Shown here: piece by piece, positions 17,573 through 26,906 of the stretch
Numbering within the stretch: position 1 is the first letter of the stretch
Layout: the number at the start of each line of letters is the position of its first letter
Origin: Paracidovorax valerianellae
GTDB taxonomy: Bacteria > Pseudomonadota > Gammaproteobacteria > Burkholderiales > Burkholderiaceae_C
Direction: 5' to 3'
Length of the DNA: 64,000 nt
Assembly (NCBI RefSeq): GCF_900102625.1
Contig: NZ_FMZC01000018.1
Coordinates: 1-64,000, forward strand
The notes under the pieces: generated by a model
The model's database searches: none
The model's input: only the letters and a program-made list of their open reading frames with translations
Told to the model about the DNA's origin: nothing
Position numbers and translations under genes: made by a program

Positions 17573-18718
17573 TCAGATGACCTCCAGCTCGGCGTTCAGG
17601 GCGCCCGCGGCCTTGATGGCCTGCAGGATCGCCAGCAGGTCCTGCGGCGTGGCGCCCAGGGTATTGAGCGCGCGCACCACGTCGGCCAGTTGCGGCGATG
17701 GCGGCATCTGGATGATGTTGCCCGGCTCCTGCTTGACGCTGATGTCGCTCTTTTGCGCCACCACGGTCTGCCCTTGCGACAGCGGATTGGGCTGGCTGAT
17801 GACGGGCGTGGTGCTGATGGTGATGGACAGGTTGCCGTGCGCGATGGCGCAGGGGCCCAGCGTCACGGCCTGGTTCAGCACGATGGAGCCGGTGCGGGCG
17901 TTGATCACGACCTTGGCGGAGGGGATGGAGTCGGCCACCGCCAACTCTTCCAGGTCGGCGATGAAGTTCACCCGGGCACCGGGGTCCAGAGGCGCGCGGA
18001 CCTGCACCGTTCGGCCGTCCAGCGCAGTGGCGATGCCGGCACCGTTGCCCAGCTTGCCGTTGATGGCCTGGGCCACCTTGCGGGCGGTCTGGAAGTCGGA
18101 GGCGTTCAGGCCCAGGGTGATGGTGTCGCTGTCGTTCAGCGGGGTCGGGACCGAGCGCTCCACTTGGGCGCCATCGGGAATGCGGCCGGCGCTCAGATGG
18201 TTGATCTGCACCTTGCTGCCGCCGGCCGAGGCTCCGGCACCGCCCACGACCATGTTGCCCTGCGCCATGGCGTAGATCTCGCCGTCGGCGCCGCGCAGCG
18301 GCGTGGCGATCAGTGTGCCGCCCTTGAGCGACTTGGCGTTGCCCATGGAGGACACGCTCACGTCGATGGACTGGCCGGGCTGGGCGAAGGCGGGCAACTG
18401 GGCGGTGACGATCACCGTCGCCACGTTCTTGAGCTGGGGCGCCGCCGTGCCGGGCGGCAGGCTGATGCCCATCTGCTGCAGGTAATTGGTCATTGCCTGC
18501 GTGGTGAAAGGCATCTGCGTGGTCTGGTCGCCCGTGCCGTCCAGTCCCACGACGAGGCCGTAGCCCGTCAACTGGTTGCTTCGCACGCCTTGCACGGCCG
18601 CCACTTCCTTGATGCGCAAGGCATGGGCGGGAAGGGCTGCACAGAGGGTGGCTGCGGCAGCCAGCAGCCACACGAGCCGCGACGCGCGCGAAATCAGGAG
18701 GGAGGGCAGGGCTTTCAT
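17573..18718 (-). CDS. flgI: Flagellar P-ring protein FlgI
   Basis: 381 residues from ATG 18718. This start puts a Sec signal peptide first (VWLLAAAATLCAALPAHA, with cleavage after AHA); the frame is open 14 codons further upstream. The mature protein starts LRIKEVAAVQGVRSNQLTGY, then GLVVGLDGTGDQT, the hallmark FlgI N terminus. It forms the periplasmic P ring around the rod in the peptidoglycan. The end (RALNTLGATPQDLLAILQAI) is also typical. A 210-bp gap separates it from flgH. Confidence 0.94.
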   Translation of the reverse strand: MKALPSLLISRASRLVWLLAAAATLCAALPAHALRIKEVAAVQGVRSNQLTGYGLVVGLDGTGDQTTQMPFTTQAMTNYLQQMGISLPPGTAAPQLKNVATVIVTAQLPAFAQPGQSIDVSVSSMGNAKSLKGGTLIATPLRGADGEIYAMAQGNMVVGGAGASAGGSKVQINHLSAGRIPDGAQVERSVPTPLNDSDTITLGLNASDFQTARKVAQAINGKLGNGAGIATALDGRTVQVRAPLDPGARVNFIADLEELAVADSIPSAKVVINARTGSIVLNQAVTLGPCAIAHGNLSITISTTPVISQPNPLSQGQTVVAQKSDISVKQEPGNIIQMPPSPQLADVVRALNTLGATPQDLLAILQAIKAAGALNAELEVI

Positions 18719-18852
18719 GGCCTCGATTGTGAAAGCGGAGCGCCTCACGGGATGGGCCAAAAAGATGCCGGATTACCGGTCAATTGGGGCGGCCGCCCCA
18801 CCGGGGTTATGAACGAAAAATGCCGCCAGCGCAATAAGCACCAGGGCGGTAT

Positions 18853-18869
18853 GCTATGAAAAAAATAGC
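18853..18869. repeat. Small palindromic repeat GCTAT-N7-ATAGC, copy A
   Basis: GCTATGAAAAAAATAGC. The same element with one base changed occurs at 61436-61452, also intergenic. A weaker relative lies near 32599-32614. Confidence 0.55.
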
Positions 18870-18895
18870 AATCTGCCGCCGGGCCGCGGCGGCAG
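18853..18895 (-). terminator. Hairpin and T-rich tract between flgH and flgI
   Basis: CTGCCGCC at 18873-18880 pairs with GGCGGCAG at 18888-18895. On the minus strand this is followed by ATTGC and a run of seven T. It resembles an intrinsic terminator or attenuator inside the flg operon, although flgI downstream must still be expressed. Confidence 0.45.
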
Positions 18896-18928
18896 TTTGC
18901 GGGGAAAGTGGAGCGGTGGCGGCGCGGG

Positions 18929-19651
18929 TTAGAACGGCGTGACCGAATTGAAGGCGCGCGACAGCCAACCCATGGCCTGGGCCTCGCTCTGGGCGCCGCG
19001 CCCGCGCGACTGCACCCGGGCATTGGCCACCAGCGTGGAGCTGATCACGCTGCCCGGCTGCAGGGCGCGCGGGTCCACCGTGCCGGAAAAGCGCAGCACG
19101 TCCACGTTGTCGTTCACGCCGATCTGCTTTTCGCCAGCGATCACCAGGTGGCCGTTGGGCAGCACGTCGATCACGGTGGTGGTGATGGTGCCGGTGAAGG
19201 TGTTGGTGCTTTCGGTGCCGCCCTTGCCTTCGAAGTTGTTGGTGCTGGTCGCGCCCAGCGAGGCCTTGCCCAGGTTGGTCGAACTGATGAACGGCAGCGC
19301 GGTGATGCCCGATGCCGTGCCCGACTTGCGGTCGACGGTGGAGGTCGATTTCTGGCTGGCCGATACCGTCTCGATGATCTGGATGGTGACCACGTCGCCC
19401 ACCAGGCGCGCGCGGCGGTCCTCGAACACCGGCCGGTAGCTGGCCGCGTGGAACAGGCTGCCCGTCGCCGGGCCTGAAGGGCGGGGCGTGGCGGCCACGG
19501 GCGGTGGCGCGGTGGGCAGCAGGTCCACGGGCGGCGGGGGCGACAGCGTGGCGCAGCCGGTGCACAGCAGTACCAGGCCTGCGACGGCGGCCAGGCGAGC
19601 GGGCTGTGCCGGCAGGGTGAACGGGCGAAGGAGGATGGAGGCGGTACGCAT
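18929..19651 (-). CDS. flgH: Flagellar L-ring lipoprotein FlgH
   Basis: 240 residues from ATG 19651, chosen because it places a lipoprotein signal first (VAGLVLLCTGCATLSPPPP, lipobox LCTGC). FlgH forms the outer-membrane L ring. Visible family features are VGDVVTIQIIETVSASQKST and NGHLVIAGEKQIGVNDNVDV, then LRFSGTVDP. The frame is open upstream to 19717, which would overlap flgG. It sits between flgG and flgI. Confidence 0.94.
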   Translation of the reverse strand: MRTASILLRPFTLPAQPARLAAVAGLVLLCTGCATLSPPPPVDLLPTAPPPVAATPRPSGPATGSLFHAASYRPVFEDRRARLVGDVVTIQIIETVSASQKSTSTVDRKSGTASGITALPFISSTNLGKASLGATSTNNFEGKGGTESTNTFTGTITTTVIDVLPNGHLVIAGEKQIGVNDNVDVLRFSGTVDPRALQPGSVISSTLVANARVQSRGRGAQSEAQAMGWLSRAFNSVTPF

Positions 19652-19713
19652 GGCGAAGTCCTGCAAGCGGTGGGGGCGTGGGCGTTCTTCGTGGGAACGG
19701 TCGGCGTTGCGCA

Positions 19714-20496
19714 TCAAAGCTGCGCGAGCTTGGCCAGCATCTGGTCCGATGTCTGGATGGCCTTGGAATTCATTTCGTAGGCGCGCTGGGTCTGGATCAT
19801 GGTCACCAGCTCTTCCACCACGTTCACGTTCGAGGTCTCAAGGAAGCCCTGGCGCATGTAGCCCAGCCCGTTGGTGCCGGGGGTGCCCTGCTGGGGCTGG
19901 CCGGAGGCGGCCGATTCCTTGTACATGTTCTGCCCGATGGGCTCGAGGCCCGCCGGGTTGATGAAGTTCGCCATGGCGATGCTGCCCAGTTGCTGGGGCG
20001 CCGTGGAGCCTGGCACCGTGGCCGAGACGACGCCTTCGGTGCTGATGCTGATCGCCGTGGCATTGGCGGGCACCGTGATGCCATTGGCCACCGGCAGGCC
20101 GCTGGAGGTGACCATGCGCCCCTGCGCGTCGAGCTGGAACGAGCCGTCGCGGGTGTAGCCGATGGTGCCGTCGGGCTGGGTGATCTCGAAGAAGCCGTTG
20201 CCGTTGATCGCCACGTCCAGGTTGTTGTTGGACTGCTGCAGGCTGCCCTGCGTGAAGTTGCGGCTGGTGGCGACCGTGCGCACGCCCAGGCCCAGGTGCA
20301 GGCCGGTGGGCAGCTGGTTCTGCTCGGTCGTTTGCGAGCCGACCTGGCGCTGGTTCTGATAGATCAGGTCTTCGAAGACCGCGTTGTTGCGCTTGTAGCC
20401 GTTGGTCGAAACGTTGGCCAGGTTGTGCGAGATGACATCCAGCTGGGTTTGCTGGGCGGACATGCCGGTCTTGGCGATCCACAGGGAATTGATCAT
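19714..20496 (-). CDS. flgG: Distal rod protein FlgG
   Basis: 260 residues, the standard length. N-terminal rod/hook motif [20 protein letters not shown] ([10 protein letters not shown] follows) and C-terminal [20 protein letters not shown], then [16 protein letters not shown]. It forms the distal rod crossed by the P and L rings. 46 nt follow flgF. Confidence 0.96.
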   Translation of the reverse strand: MINSLWIAKTGMSAQQTQLDVISHNLANVSTNGYKRNNAVFEDLIYQNQRQVGSQTTEQNQLPTGLHLGLGVRTVATSRNFTQGSLQQSNNNLDVAINGNGFFEITQPDGTIGYTRDGSFQLDAQGRMVTSSGLPVANGITVPANATAISISTEGVVSATVPGSTAPQQLGSIAMANFINPAGLEPIGQNMYKESAASGQPQQGTPGTNGLGYMRQGFLETSNVNVVEELVTMIQTQRAYEMNSKAIQTSDQMLAKLAQL

Positions 20497-20542
20497 GGCG
20501 GTTCCTTTGGGGAGGCGGTTGCGTCGTTGTCGGCGTCGGGGG

Positions 20543-21283
20543 TCAGCCGTTCAGGCTCAGCAGCTGGCTGGCCGACTTGTCATTGGTCTCGGCCGTCTGC
20601 AGCAGGCGCAACTGCGCCTCGAACTGGCGGGAGGCGGCGATCATTCCGACCATGCTCTCCACGGCATTCACGTTGGAGCCCTCCAGGGCGCCCGAAAGCA
20701 GGCGCGCGTTGGGGTCGCTGGGCATGGGATCGCCAGAGGTGGTGCGGAACAGGGCGTCGTCGCCGCGCTTGAGCGGGTCTTCCAGGTTGGGCGTGGCCAG
20801 CTTCAGGCGCCCCACGGCCGCGGGCCGCTGCGTGCCCACCTTGGCGGTGATGGTGCCGTCCGAGCCCAGCGCGATCTCGGCGCCCTGGGGCACGTCGATG
20901 GGGCCGCCGCCGTCCGAGAGCACGGTCAGGCCGTTGCTCGTGAGCAGTTGGCCCGTGGCCGAGACTTCCAGGCTGCCGTTGCGGGTATAGGCCTCGGTGC
21001 CGTCAAGCCCCTGCACCGCGAACCAGGCATTGCCCACCGCCATGGCATCGAGATTGCGGCCCGTGCGCTGCACCGGGCCGGATGCTTCAGAGTGGCCGGA
21101 GGTCGCCTCCAGCGCGAACACGCGGGTCTTGGCGCCGTCGCCCTGCACCGGCACGGCGCGAAAGGTGGACATCTCCGCCCGGAAGCCGTTCGTGGAGGCG
21201 TTGGCCAGGTTGTTGGACAGCACCGACTGCCGCTGTGCGGCGGCGTTGGCGCCCGTCATCGAGGTATAGATGAGGTGGTCCAT
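20543..21283 (-). CDS. flgF: Proximal rod protein FlgF
   Basis: 246 residues. N terminus [20 protein letters not shown] and the [16 protein letters not shown] motif, C terminus [20 protein letters not shown]. Structural rod subunit, exported without a cleaved signal. Between flgE and flgG in the usual order. Confidence 0.95.
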   Translation of the reverse strand: MDHLIYTSMTGANAAAQRQSVLSNNLANASTNGFRAEMSTFRAVPVQGDGAKTRVFALEATSGHSEASGPVQRTGRNLDAMAVGNAWFAVQGLDGTEAYTRNGSLEVSATGQLLTSNGLTVLSDGGGPIDVPQGAEIALGSDGTITAKVGTQRPAAVGRLKLATPNLEDPLKRGDDALFRTTSGDPMPSDPNARLLSGALEGSNVNAVESMVGMIAASRQFEAQLRLLQTAETNDKSASQLLSLNG

Positions 21284-21341
21284 GGTGGGTCTCGCGCAGG
21301 CGTTTCAGTCGGTGGTGGCAGGGGGCGGCGTCAGGGGCGGA

Positions 21342-22619
21342 TCAACGCAGGTTGACCAGCGTGGACATCACCTGGTCCTGCGTCTTGATGGTCTGCGCGT
21401 TGGCCTGGTAGGCGCGCTGCGCCGTCATCATGTTCACGAGCTCGGCCGTCAGGTCGACGTTGGAATCTTCCAGCGCACCCGAGCGCAGGGCGCCGAACTT
21501 GCCGTCGGTGGGCGAGCCCATCACGGCCTGGCCGGACTCGAACGTTTCGGCCCAGTTGTTGTTGCCGATGGAGGCCAGGCCCTGCGTGTTGCGGAAGCTG
21601 GCCAGCGCGAGCTGTCCCTCGGCGCGGGTGACGCCGTTGGAGTAGCGCGTCATCACCATGCCGTTGTTTTCGATGTTGATGCCCGTCAGCTCGCCGGCGG
21701 TGTAGCCGTCCTGCGACAGGTCGGACACGGCGAACTTGGTGCCGAACTGCGTCACGTCGTCGAGCTTCACGTTCACGCTGTAGTCGGTGAGGTTGTTCGG
21801 GTTCGGCGGCGAGGGCGAGACCGTGAGCGGCAGCTGAAAGCCGGTGGCGGGCGGCGTCGCGGCAGGCGCGGTGATCTTGCCGTTGTTGTCGAACGTGATC
21901 TGGCCGACGGCCGTGGCCACCACGGGTGGCGTGGCGGTGGGGTCGTCCAGCTTGTCGTACACGTCCCAGGTGTTGGCGCCGTTCTTCTGGAAGTACAGGC
22001 TCACCGGCTTGGCGACGCCCTGGCTGTCATAGACGTTGATCGAAGTGCCGTAGGTGGCGCGCGGCGTGGCGGGCACGGGCGGCGTGGCGGTCGAATCGCC
22101 GGCGGCGTCCGGTGCGCGAGCATCCAGGTTGAACGACGCGGTGATCGACGTCGTCTGCTTGGCCGGGATCGGCTGGGACGTCGGGAAGGTGAGCGGTGCG
22201 GCGTTGCTCGACGAACGCAGGCCCGTGGCCGGGTCCACCGCGTAGCCCATCACCCTGGCGCCGCTGTTGGTGATCACGTTGCCCAGGTCGTCGAGCTTGA
22301 AGTTGCCGGCGCGGGTGTAGGCATTGGTGCCATCGGGCTGCTGCAGCTTGAAGAAGCCGTCGCCGTTGATCGCCACGTCCAGGCTGTTGCCGGTGATCGA
22401 CAGGTTGCCCTGGTTGAACTGCTGCGCCACGTCGGCGGTTTCCACGCCGATGCCGGCGTTGGTCCCACCGGCGGAGCCGATGGCGGAGGCCACCATTTCA
22501 GCGAACTCGGCGCGGGAGGCCTTGAAGCCTACCGTGTTGGAGTTGGCGATGTTGTGGCCGATCACGTCCAGATTCTTGCTGGCGGCGTTGAGGCCGGACA
22601 GGCCTTGCTGAAAGCTCAT
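21342..22619 (-). CDS. flgE: Flagellar hook protein FlgE
   Basis: 425 residues. N terminus SFQQGLSGLNAASKNLDVIG, then HNIANSNTVGFKASRAEF; C terminus LEDSNVDLTAELVNMMTAQR. FlgE polymerises into the hook under the FlgD cap. The middle domain is Pro/Thr-rich (DSTATPPVPATPRATY). A strong ribosome site (AGGAGAACACC) precedes the ATG. Confidence 0.96.
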   Translation of the reverse strand: MSFQQGLSGLNAASKNLDVIGHNIANSNTVGFKASRAEFAEMVASAIGSAGGTNAGIGVETADVAQQFNQGNLSITGNSLDVAINGDGFFKLQQPDGTNAYTRAGNFKLDDLGNVITNSGARVMGYAVDPATGLRSSSNAAPLTFPTSQPIPAKQTTSITASFNLDARAPDAAGDSTATPPVPATPRATYGTSINVYDSQGVAKPVSLYFQKNGANTWDVYDKLDDPTATPPVVATAVGQITFDNNGKITAPAATPPATGFQLPLTVSPSPPNPNNLTDYSVNVKLDDVTQFGTKFAVSDLSQDGYTAGELTGINIENNGMVMTRYSNGVTRAEGQLALASFRNTQGLASIGNNNWAETFESGQAVMGSPTDGKFGALRSGALEDSNVDLTAELVNMMTAQRAYQANAQTIKTQDQVMSTLVNLR

Positions 22620-22693
22620 GGTGTTCTCCTGAAAGGAAGAAGAAAGCGCGTGGAAAAGGGGAAGGCGGGGGAGGGGCGATCAGAGCGTGCCGG

Positions 22694-23347
22694 TCAGAGC
22701 ACGGCGCGGATCTGGTTGTAGTTGACGGTGCTGCCGGTATCCAGGTCGAGCGTGAGCGCGCCGCTGCTGGAACCCGTTCCCACCACCTTGGCCTGCATGA
22801 GCGCGGTGGATTGCACCGTGCCGTCCTTGGTCGATGCGACCACGCGGAACTGCAGGTCGCTCTTGTTGCCGGCGTACTTGCTGGCATCGAATTCAAAATC
22901 GTGGCGGCCCTTGTCCTGCGCGCCCATGTCCACGGTGCCCACCACGGCGCCGCCGGGGGTGACGACCTCGACCTTGGTGCTGGTGGCCGCGCCGGCCAGT
23001 TCGAAGTAGCCCTTGCCCGTGCCTTCGGTGAAGGTCATCTTGGAGCCTTCGGCCAGCACCGAGCGGCCGATCATGGCGGTGCCCTGCAGCGTCTGCATGG
23101 TGGAGAACTGCTCGGCCATGGTCTGCATGGTGAGGTTCAGCGTCTGGATGCCGGTAACGGTGTTGATCTGCGCCATCTGCGACGTCATCTGCGCGTTGTC
23201 CATCGGATTCATCGGATCCTGGTTGTTCAACTGCGCGACCAGCAGCTTCAGGAAGCGGTCCTGCGCGGCATTGGGGTCGGTGGCCGAGTTGGCGCTGGTG
23301 CCCGACGAATTCACGGTGGCGGTGGAGCCGATGGGATTGAGGATCAT
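22694..23347 (-). CDS. flgD: Hook-capping scaffold protein FlgD
   Basis: 217 residues. The conserved N-terminal FlgD motif is present (DRFLKLLVAQLNNQDPMNPM, then DNAQMTSQMAQINTVTGI). The C-terminal half is the Ig-like/Tudor region (STKVEVVTPGGAVVGTVDMG). It caps the growing hook. Lies 20 nt after flgC and 74 nt before flgE. Confidence 0.95.
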   Translation of the reverse strand: MILNPIGSTATVNSSGTSANSATDPNAAQDRFLKLLVAQLNNQDPMNPMDNAQMTSQMAQINTVTGIQTLNLTMQTMAEQFSTMQTLQGTAMIGRSVLAEGSKMTFTEGTGKGYFELAGAATSTKVEVVTPGGAVVGTVDMGAQDKGRHDFEFDASKYAGNKSDLQFRVVASTKDGTVQSTALMQAKVVGTGSSSGALTLDLDTGSTVNYNQIRAVL

Positions 23348-23367
23348 GGCGAGGGTCTTCCCGAAAG

Positions 23368-23772
23368 TTACTGGCCCATCTGCAGGGTCTTGAGGAGCAG
23401 CGACTTGGCCGTGTTCATGACCTCGACGTTGTTCTGATAGGAGCGCGAGGCGGAGATCATGTTGACCATCTCCTCCACCGCGTTCACGTTGGAATGGGTG
23501 ACGTAGCCCTCCGCATCGGCGGAAGGGTGGCTCGGGTCGTGCACCCGCTTGCCCGGCGCGTTGCTTTCGCTGATGGCGCTCACCCGCACGCCGGAGGAGC
23601 TTTCCGCGCCCATGGGTGTGGTCTGGAACACCACCTGGCGTGCCTTGTAGGCCTGGCCGTCCGGGCCGGCCACGGCTTCGACGTTGGCCAGATTGCTGGC
23701 CACGACGTTCAGCCGCTGCGACTGCGCGCTGATGGCGCTGCCCGAGACACTGAAGATGGAGAACATGGACAT
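23368..23772 (-). CDS. flgC: Proximal rod protein FlgC
   Basis: 134 residues, normal length. Motifs IFSVSGSAISAQSQRLNVVA, then SNLANVEA, and the C-terminal VNAVEEMVNMISASRSYQNN. Rod subunit between FlgB and FlgF in assembly. 39 nt after flgB. Confidence 0.96.
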   Translation of the reverse strand: MSMFSIFSVSGSAISAQSQRLNVVASNLANVEAVAGPDGQAYKARQVVFQTTPMGAESSSGVRVSAISESNAPGKRVHDPSHPSADAEGYVTHSNVNAVEEMVNMISASRSYQNNVEVMNTAKSLLLKTLQMGQ

Positions 23773-23811
23773 GGCGGTTTTCGCTTTCCGTGGATCTGGG
23801 CCTGGCGTCGC

Positions 23812-24270
23812 TTACTGGCCTTGAATGGCGCTCAGCATCGTCTTGGCGTTGCCGTTGATGAACCGCAGCGTGGCTTCGTAGCGCACCGCGTTGTCCACGA
23901 AGGCGGCCCGCTCGCGGTCCAGGTCCACCGTGTTGTTGTCCAGGTTGGGCTGGGTCTGCACCGAATAGCCCAGCGTGCTGCCCGATCCCATGCCCGTCGT
24001 GGCGGCCGGCAGCGGAATGTGGCGCGGGTCGGTGGCGCTTTGCTGGCGCTGGCCGGTGGCGAGCGACATGCTGGAACCCGATCCGGTGCTCAGGGTGGTC
24101 GAGCTGCCGCCGGTCGCGTCGCGCATGGCATCGGCAAAATTGAAGTCGCGGGCCACATAGCCGGGCGTGTCGGCGTTGGCGATGTTGCTGGCGATGGCAC
24201 GCTGGCGCTCGGCACGCAGCAAAAGCGCGTTACCGTGAAAATCCAGCTTTTCGGTCATCTTGTTCAGCAT
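23812..24270 (-). CDS. flgB: Proximal rod protein FlgB
   Basis: 152 residues. LLRAERQRAIASNIANADTP, then GYVARDFNFADAM, identifies FlgB; the C terminus has NTVDLDRERAAFVDNAVRYE. It is the first gene of the flgBCDEFGHIJKL operon and is divergent from flgA. The 214-bp gap to flgA carries the TCTAAAGCGCGAA motif. Confidence 0.95.
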   Translation of the reverse strand: MLNKMTEKLDFHGNALLLRAERQRAIASNIANADTPGYVARDFNFADAMRDATGGSSTTLSTGSGSSMSLATGQRQQSATDPRHIPLPAATTGMGSGSTLGYSVQTQPNLDNNTVDLDRERAAFVDNAVRYEATLRFINGNAKTMLSAIQGQ

Positions 24271-24353
24271 GTCAGCCTCGCACAGCGGTGGGTTCCTGGC
24301 CGGAGGACAACGGTGTTCCGGCGTGGGTTCGATTATGGAAATGGGCCGGTTTT

Positions 24354-24366
24354 TCTAAAGCGCGAA
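24354..24366 (-). promoter_or_regulatory. Shared motif TTCGCGCTTTAGA upstream of flgB
   Basis: Plus-strand TCTAAAGCGCGAA. The identical 13-mer lies upstream of flhB (32507-32519), and a 10/13 version upstream of motA (35641-35653). Here it is 83 nt before flgB and 118 nt before flgA. The recurrence suggests a regulator site or promoter element for middle flagellar genes. Confidence 0.5.
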
Positions 24367-24484
24367 GAACGCGGCGATTGGCGCGCAGTTCGGTGCTTCG
24401 TCCGCGCCCCGCGGCCCTAAAGTGCCAGGGGTCGAATGGCCTTCCCTGCGGGATGGAGCATTCGCCGCCACAGGAGGCCTCCCC

Positions 24485-25243
24485 ATGTCACGTCACACCG
24501 CTCACCGATCTTTCACCGCACTGCCACTGGTCCGCATGGCCGCATTGGCGGCTGCTCTGGCCCTGCCCGCCGCAGCGCTGCGGGCGCAGGCCGTGGCCGA
24601 ACCGTCGGCGGATCTGGGCGGCATCACCCAGCGCTGGCTGGACGATGCGCTGCAGCGCGGCCAGTCCGGCACGGCCAACATGCCGCTGCGCATGGAAGTG
24701 AGCGTGGGCGCCCTCGATTCCCGGCTTCGCCTGGCGCCCTGCGCCCGGGTGGAACCCTACCTGCCCGCCGGTTCGCGCCTGTGGGGTCGCACCCGCCTGG
24801 GGCTGCGCTGTGTCGATGGCGCCACGGCCTGGAACGTGTTCCTGCCGGTCACCATCAAGGCCTATGGCCCCGCCTGGGTGCTGACGGGCAACGTGGCGTC
24901 CGGCGCCGTGCTCACGGCCGCCGACGCGACCGAGGCTGAAGTCGACTGGGCGGCTGAAACCACCGCCATCGTGGCCAATCCAGAAAGCTGGGTCGGCATG
25001 GTGGCTTCGCGCCAGCTCATGGCCGGCCAGGCCGTGCGCCAGCACATGGTCAAGGCACCCACCCTGTTCAAGGCAGGGGCGGCCGTGCGGGTCGTCGCGC
25101 AGGGGAAGGGCTATTCGGTAACATCCGCAGGCCAGGCGATCACCGCCGGCGCCGTGGGTGAGACTGTGCGCATCCGTATGGAGAATGGCCGCGTCGTCGC
25201 CGGTGTTGTGTCTGAAAATGGAACAGTAGAGATCACTTTGTAG
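24485..25243 (+). CDS. flgA: P-ring assembly chaperone FlgA
   Basis: 252 residues from ATG 24485, chosen for the GGAGGCC ribosome site just upstream and the signal peptide that follows (MAALAAALALPAAALRAQA). FlgA is a periplasmic chaperone for FlgI polymerisation. The C-terminal SAF-like part is clear (LMAGQAVRQHMVKAPTLFKA, then GKGYSVTSAGQAITAGAVGE). It leads the plus-strand flgA-flgM-flgN group. Confidence 0.93.
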   Translation: MSRHTAHRSFTALPLVRMAALAAALALPAAALRAQAVAEPSADLGGITQRWLDDALQRGQSGTANMPLRMEVSVGALDSRLRLAPCARVEPYLPAGSRLWGRTRLGLRCVDGATAWNVFLPVTIKAYGPAWVLTGNVASGAVLTAADATEAEVDWAAETTAIVANPESWVGMVASRQLMAGQAVRQHMVKAPTLFKAGAAVRVVAQGKGYSVTSAGQAITAGAVGETVRIRMENGRVVAGVVSENGTVEITL

Positions 25244-25265
25244 GCGATGGGGGCCAAGAAAAGCC

Positions 25266-25292
25266 TAAAGTCGCCGCGGAAGTGGTCGAAAA
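25266..25292 (+). promoter_or_regulatory. Sigma-28-type promoter for flgM
   Basis: TAAAGTCG, 11 bases, then GTCGAAAA. This compares with the FliA consensus TAAAGTTT-N11-GCCGATAA (6/8 in each box, exact spacing). It lies 42 nt before the flgM start and would let FliA drive extra FlgM late in assembly, as in enterobacteria. Confidence 0.7.
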
Positions 25293-25334
25293 CATTGCTA
25301 CTGTGCCCCACATCGAGCGGGGTGGGAGAGAGCG

Positions 25335-25670
25335 ATGAAGATAGGTCAGAACCCAGAAGTTGCCAATGCAGTGTCGCAAGCCGCCACTGCCGCCAAGCAG
25401 GCCAAGGCCCCTGCGGCTGCCGCCGAAACGGCCGCCAAGACCGCCGCGCCGGCCGCTGCCGTGGCTGCTGGCGTGCCCGTCACGTTTTCCAACGCGGCCC
25501 GCGCCCTGGATGCCAACAGCCGCGCCAGCACCGATTTCGATGCCAACAAGGTGAAGGCCGTGCGTGCCGCCATCGAAAAGGGCACGTTCACGGTGGACGC
25601 CGATGCGATCGCGGACAAGCTGCTGTCCAATGCGCAGGAAATCATTTCCCACAACAGCAACAGCCATTGA
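25335..25670 (+). CDS. flgM: Anti-sigma-28 factor FlgM
   Basis: 111 residues. FlgM binds FliA and holds back late flagellar genes until it is exported through the finished hook. The N-terminal KIGQNPEVANAV, a long Ala-rich linker and the C-terminal FliA-binding helices (VKAVRAAIEKGTFTVDADAI, then ADKLLSNAQEII) are all visible. ATG follows GGGAGAGAG. It has its own sigma-28 promoter and fliA is encoded convergently nearby. Confidence 0.93.
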   Translation: MKIGQNPEVANAVSQAATAAKQAKAPAAAAETAAKTAAPAAAVAAGVPVTFSNAARALDANSRASTDFDANKVKAVRAAIEKGTFTVDADAIADKLLSNAQEIISHNSNSH

Positions 25671-25710
25671 TCCCGGTTTCCTGCGGGGTTGATCGGCACA
25701 GGATCCACCC

Positions 25711-26073
25711 ATGCAACTCGAAACCACGCTCTCCGAAGTCGAATCCCGTCTGAAAGACGTCGGCGCGGCCCTGCTGGCCACCGACGCGCTCGCGGTGGAA
25801 CGCACCGCCCCCCTGCTGCGCCAGGCAGCCCTCGATCTGTCCAATGCGCTCCAGAAAATCGCCCGCCCGGCGGAACTGCCGGCCGACCTCCAGCGCCGTA
25901 TTAAGGCCATCCGCACCCAATTGATCCAGCAGCGCGAACATCTGGCGCGCCTGACCGCCCTGACCGAGCGCCAGGTGGCGACCGTGTTGCCGCCCCAGGA
26001 AGCCTCCACCTACGGAAACGGTGCGCCAGGGCGTTCGGGCGGCGCGGCCCGCATCTACCGCTCGCAGGGCTGA
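25711..26073 (+). CDS. flgN: FlgN export chaperone for FlgK and FlgL
   Basis: 120 residues, mostly helical. FlgN keeps FlgK and FlgL soluble and brings them to the export gate. The sequence LSEVESRLKDVGAALLATDA and LRQAALDLSNALQKIA fits the family, and the position after flgM is the standard one. 40 nt gap from flgM. Confidence 0.88.
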   Translation: MQLETTLSEVESRLKDVGAALLATDALAVERTAPLLRQAALDLSNALQKIARPAELPADLQRRIKAIRTQLIQQREHLARLTALTERQVATVLPPQEASTYGNGAPGRSGGAARIYRSQG

Positions 26074-26095
26074 TCGGCGACCCCGATCCCAAAAA

Positions 26096-26127
26096 CAAAA
26101 ACGCCGCACATCGATGCGGCGTTTTTG
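26096..26127. terminator. Bidirectional terminator between flgN and fliA
   Basis: CAAAAACGCCGCA at 26096-26108 pairs perfectly with TGCGGCGTTTTTG at 26115-26127 around a six-base loop. There is an A-tract on the left and a T-tract on the right, so it can end transcription from both convergent genes. Confidence 0.92.
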
Positions 26128-26185
26128 TTTTGGAAGGGGATGAAGCAACTCAGAAAGAGTGCCCCGCCCGACGGTTGTGCGTCGG

Positions 26186-26902
26186 CTAATGGCTGCGCAT
26201 CTTGGCCCGAAGGCGCGCGATCGACTGGCTGTGCAGCTGGCAGATGCGCGATTCGGTCACCCCGAGCACCGCAGCAATCTCTTTCAGGTTCATGTCGTGC
26301 TCGTAGTACATGCCCATGATGTGCTGCTCGCGCTCCGGCAGGCTTTTGATGGCCGTCACCAGCGAGGCCTTGAGCCGCTGGTCGCGCAGCACGGCCATGG
26401 GATCGGCTTCGCCGTCGGCCACGTGCCGGTCGAGAAAGCTGTCGTCGCCATCGTCGCCACGCGTCATGTCTTCCAGATAGACCAGCTGCGTTCCGCGCAC
26501 CTTGCCCAGCAGTGTCTGGTATTCCGCCAGGCTCAGGTCCAGTTCGGCGGCGATTTCGGATTCGAGCGGACTGCGCCCGAACTTCTGCTCCAGCCGATGG
26601 ACTGCGTGTTCGATCTCCTTCTGGCTCTTGCGCGAGCTGCGGGACATCCAGTCGCCCTCGCGCAGCTCGTCGAGCATGGCGCCGCGGATGCGCTGGGTGG
26701 CGAAGGTCTCGAACTGCACGCCCTGCGCGGCTTCGTAGCGGGACAGGGCCTCGCTCAAGCCCATCATGCCCACCTGGATGAGGTCGTCCAGCTCCACGTT
26801 GGGCGGGAGCTTGGCGATCATGTGGTGCGCAATCCGGCGAACCAGCGGTACATGCTGGCGGATCAGCGCATCACGGTCGAGCTGGCCTTTGGCGGTGTAC
26901 AT
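26186..26902 (-). CDS. fliA: Flagellar sigma factor FliA (sigma-28)
   Basis: 238 residues. Region 2 is clear (LIRQHVPLVRRIAHHMIAKL, then DDLIQVGMMGLSEALSRYEA and GVQFETFATQRIRGAMLDEL), as is region 4 (EREQHIMGMYYEHDMNLKEI, then AAVLGVTESRICQLHSQS). It directs RNA polymerase to late flagellar promoters such as those at 25266, 57286 and 60368. It is last in the flhB-flhA-flhF-flhG-fliA run. Confidence 0.96.
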   Translation of the reverse strand: MYTAKGQLDRDALIRQHVPLVRRIAHHMIAKLPPNVELDDLIQVGMMGLSEALSRYEAAQGVQFETFATQRIRGAMLDELREGDWMSRSSRKSQKEIEHAVHRLEQKFGRSPLESEIAAELDLSLAEYQTLLGKVRGTQLVYLEDMTRGDDGDDSFLDRHVADGEADPMAVLRDQRLKASLVTAIKSLPEREQHIMGMYYEHDMNLKEIAAVLGVTESRICQLHSQSIARLRAKMRSH

Positions 26903-26906
26903 CGGG

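Noticed and set aside
14623-18859. Long plus-strand frames opposite flgK, flgJ and flgI
   Set aside because: The minus strand encodes complete, recognisable flagellar proteins; the plus frames are Gly/His/Arg-rich shadows.
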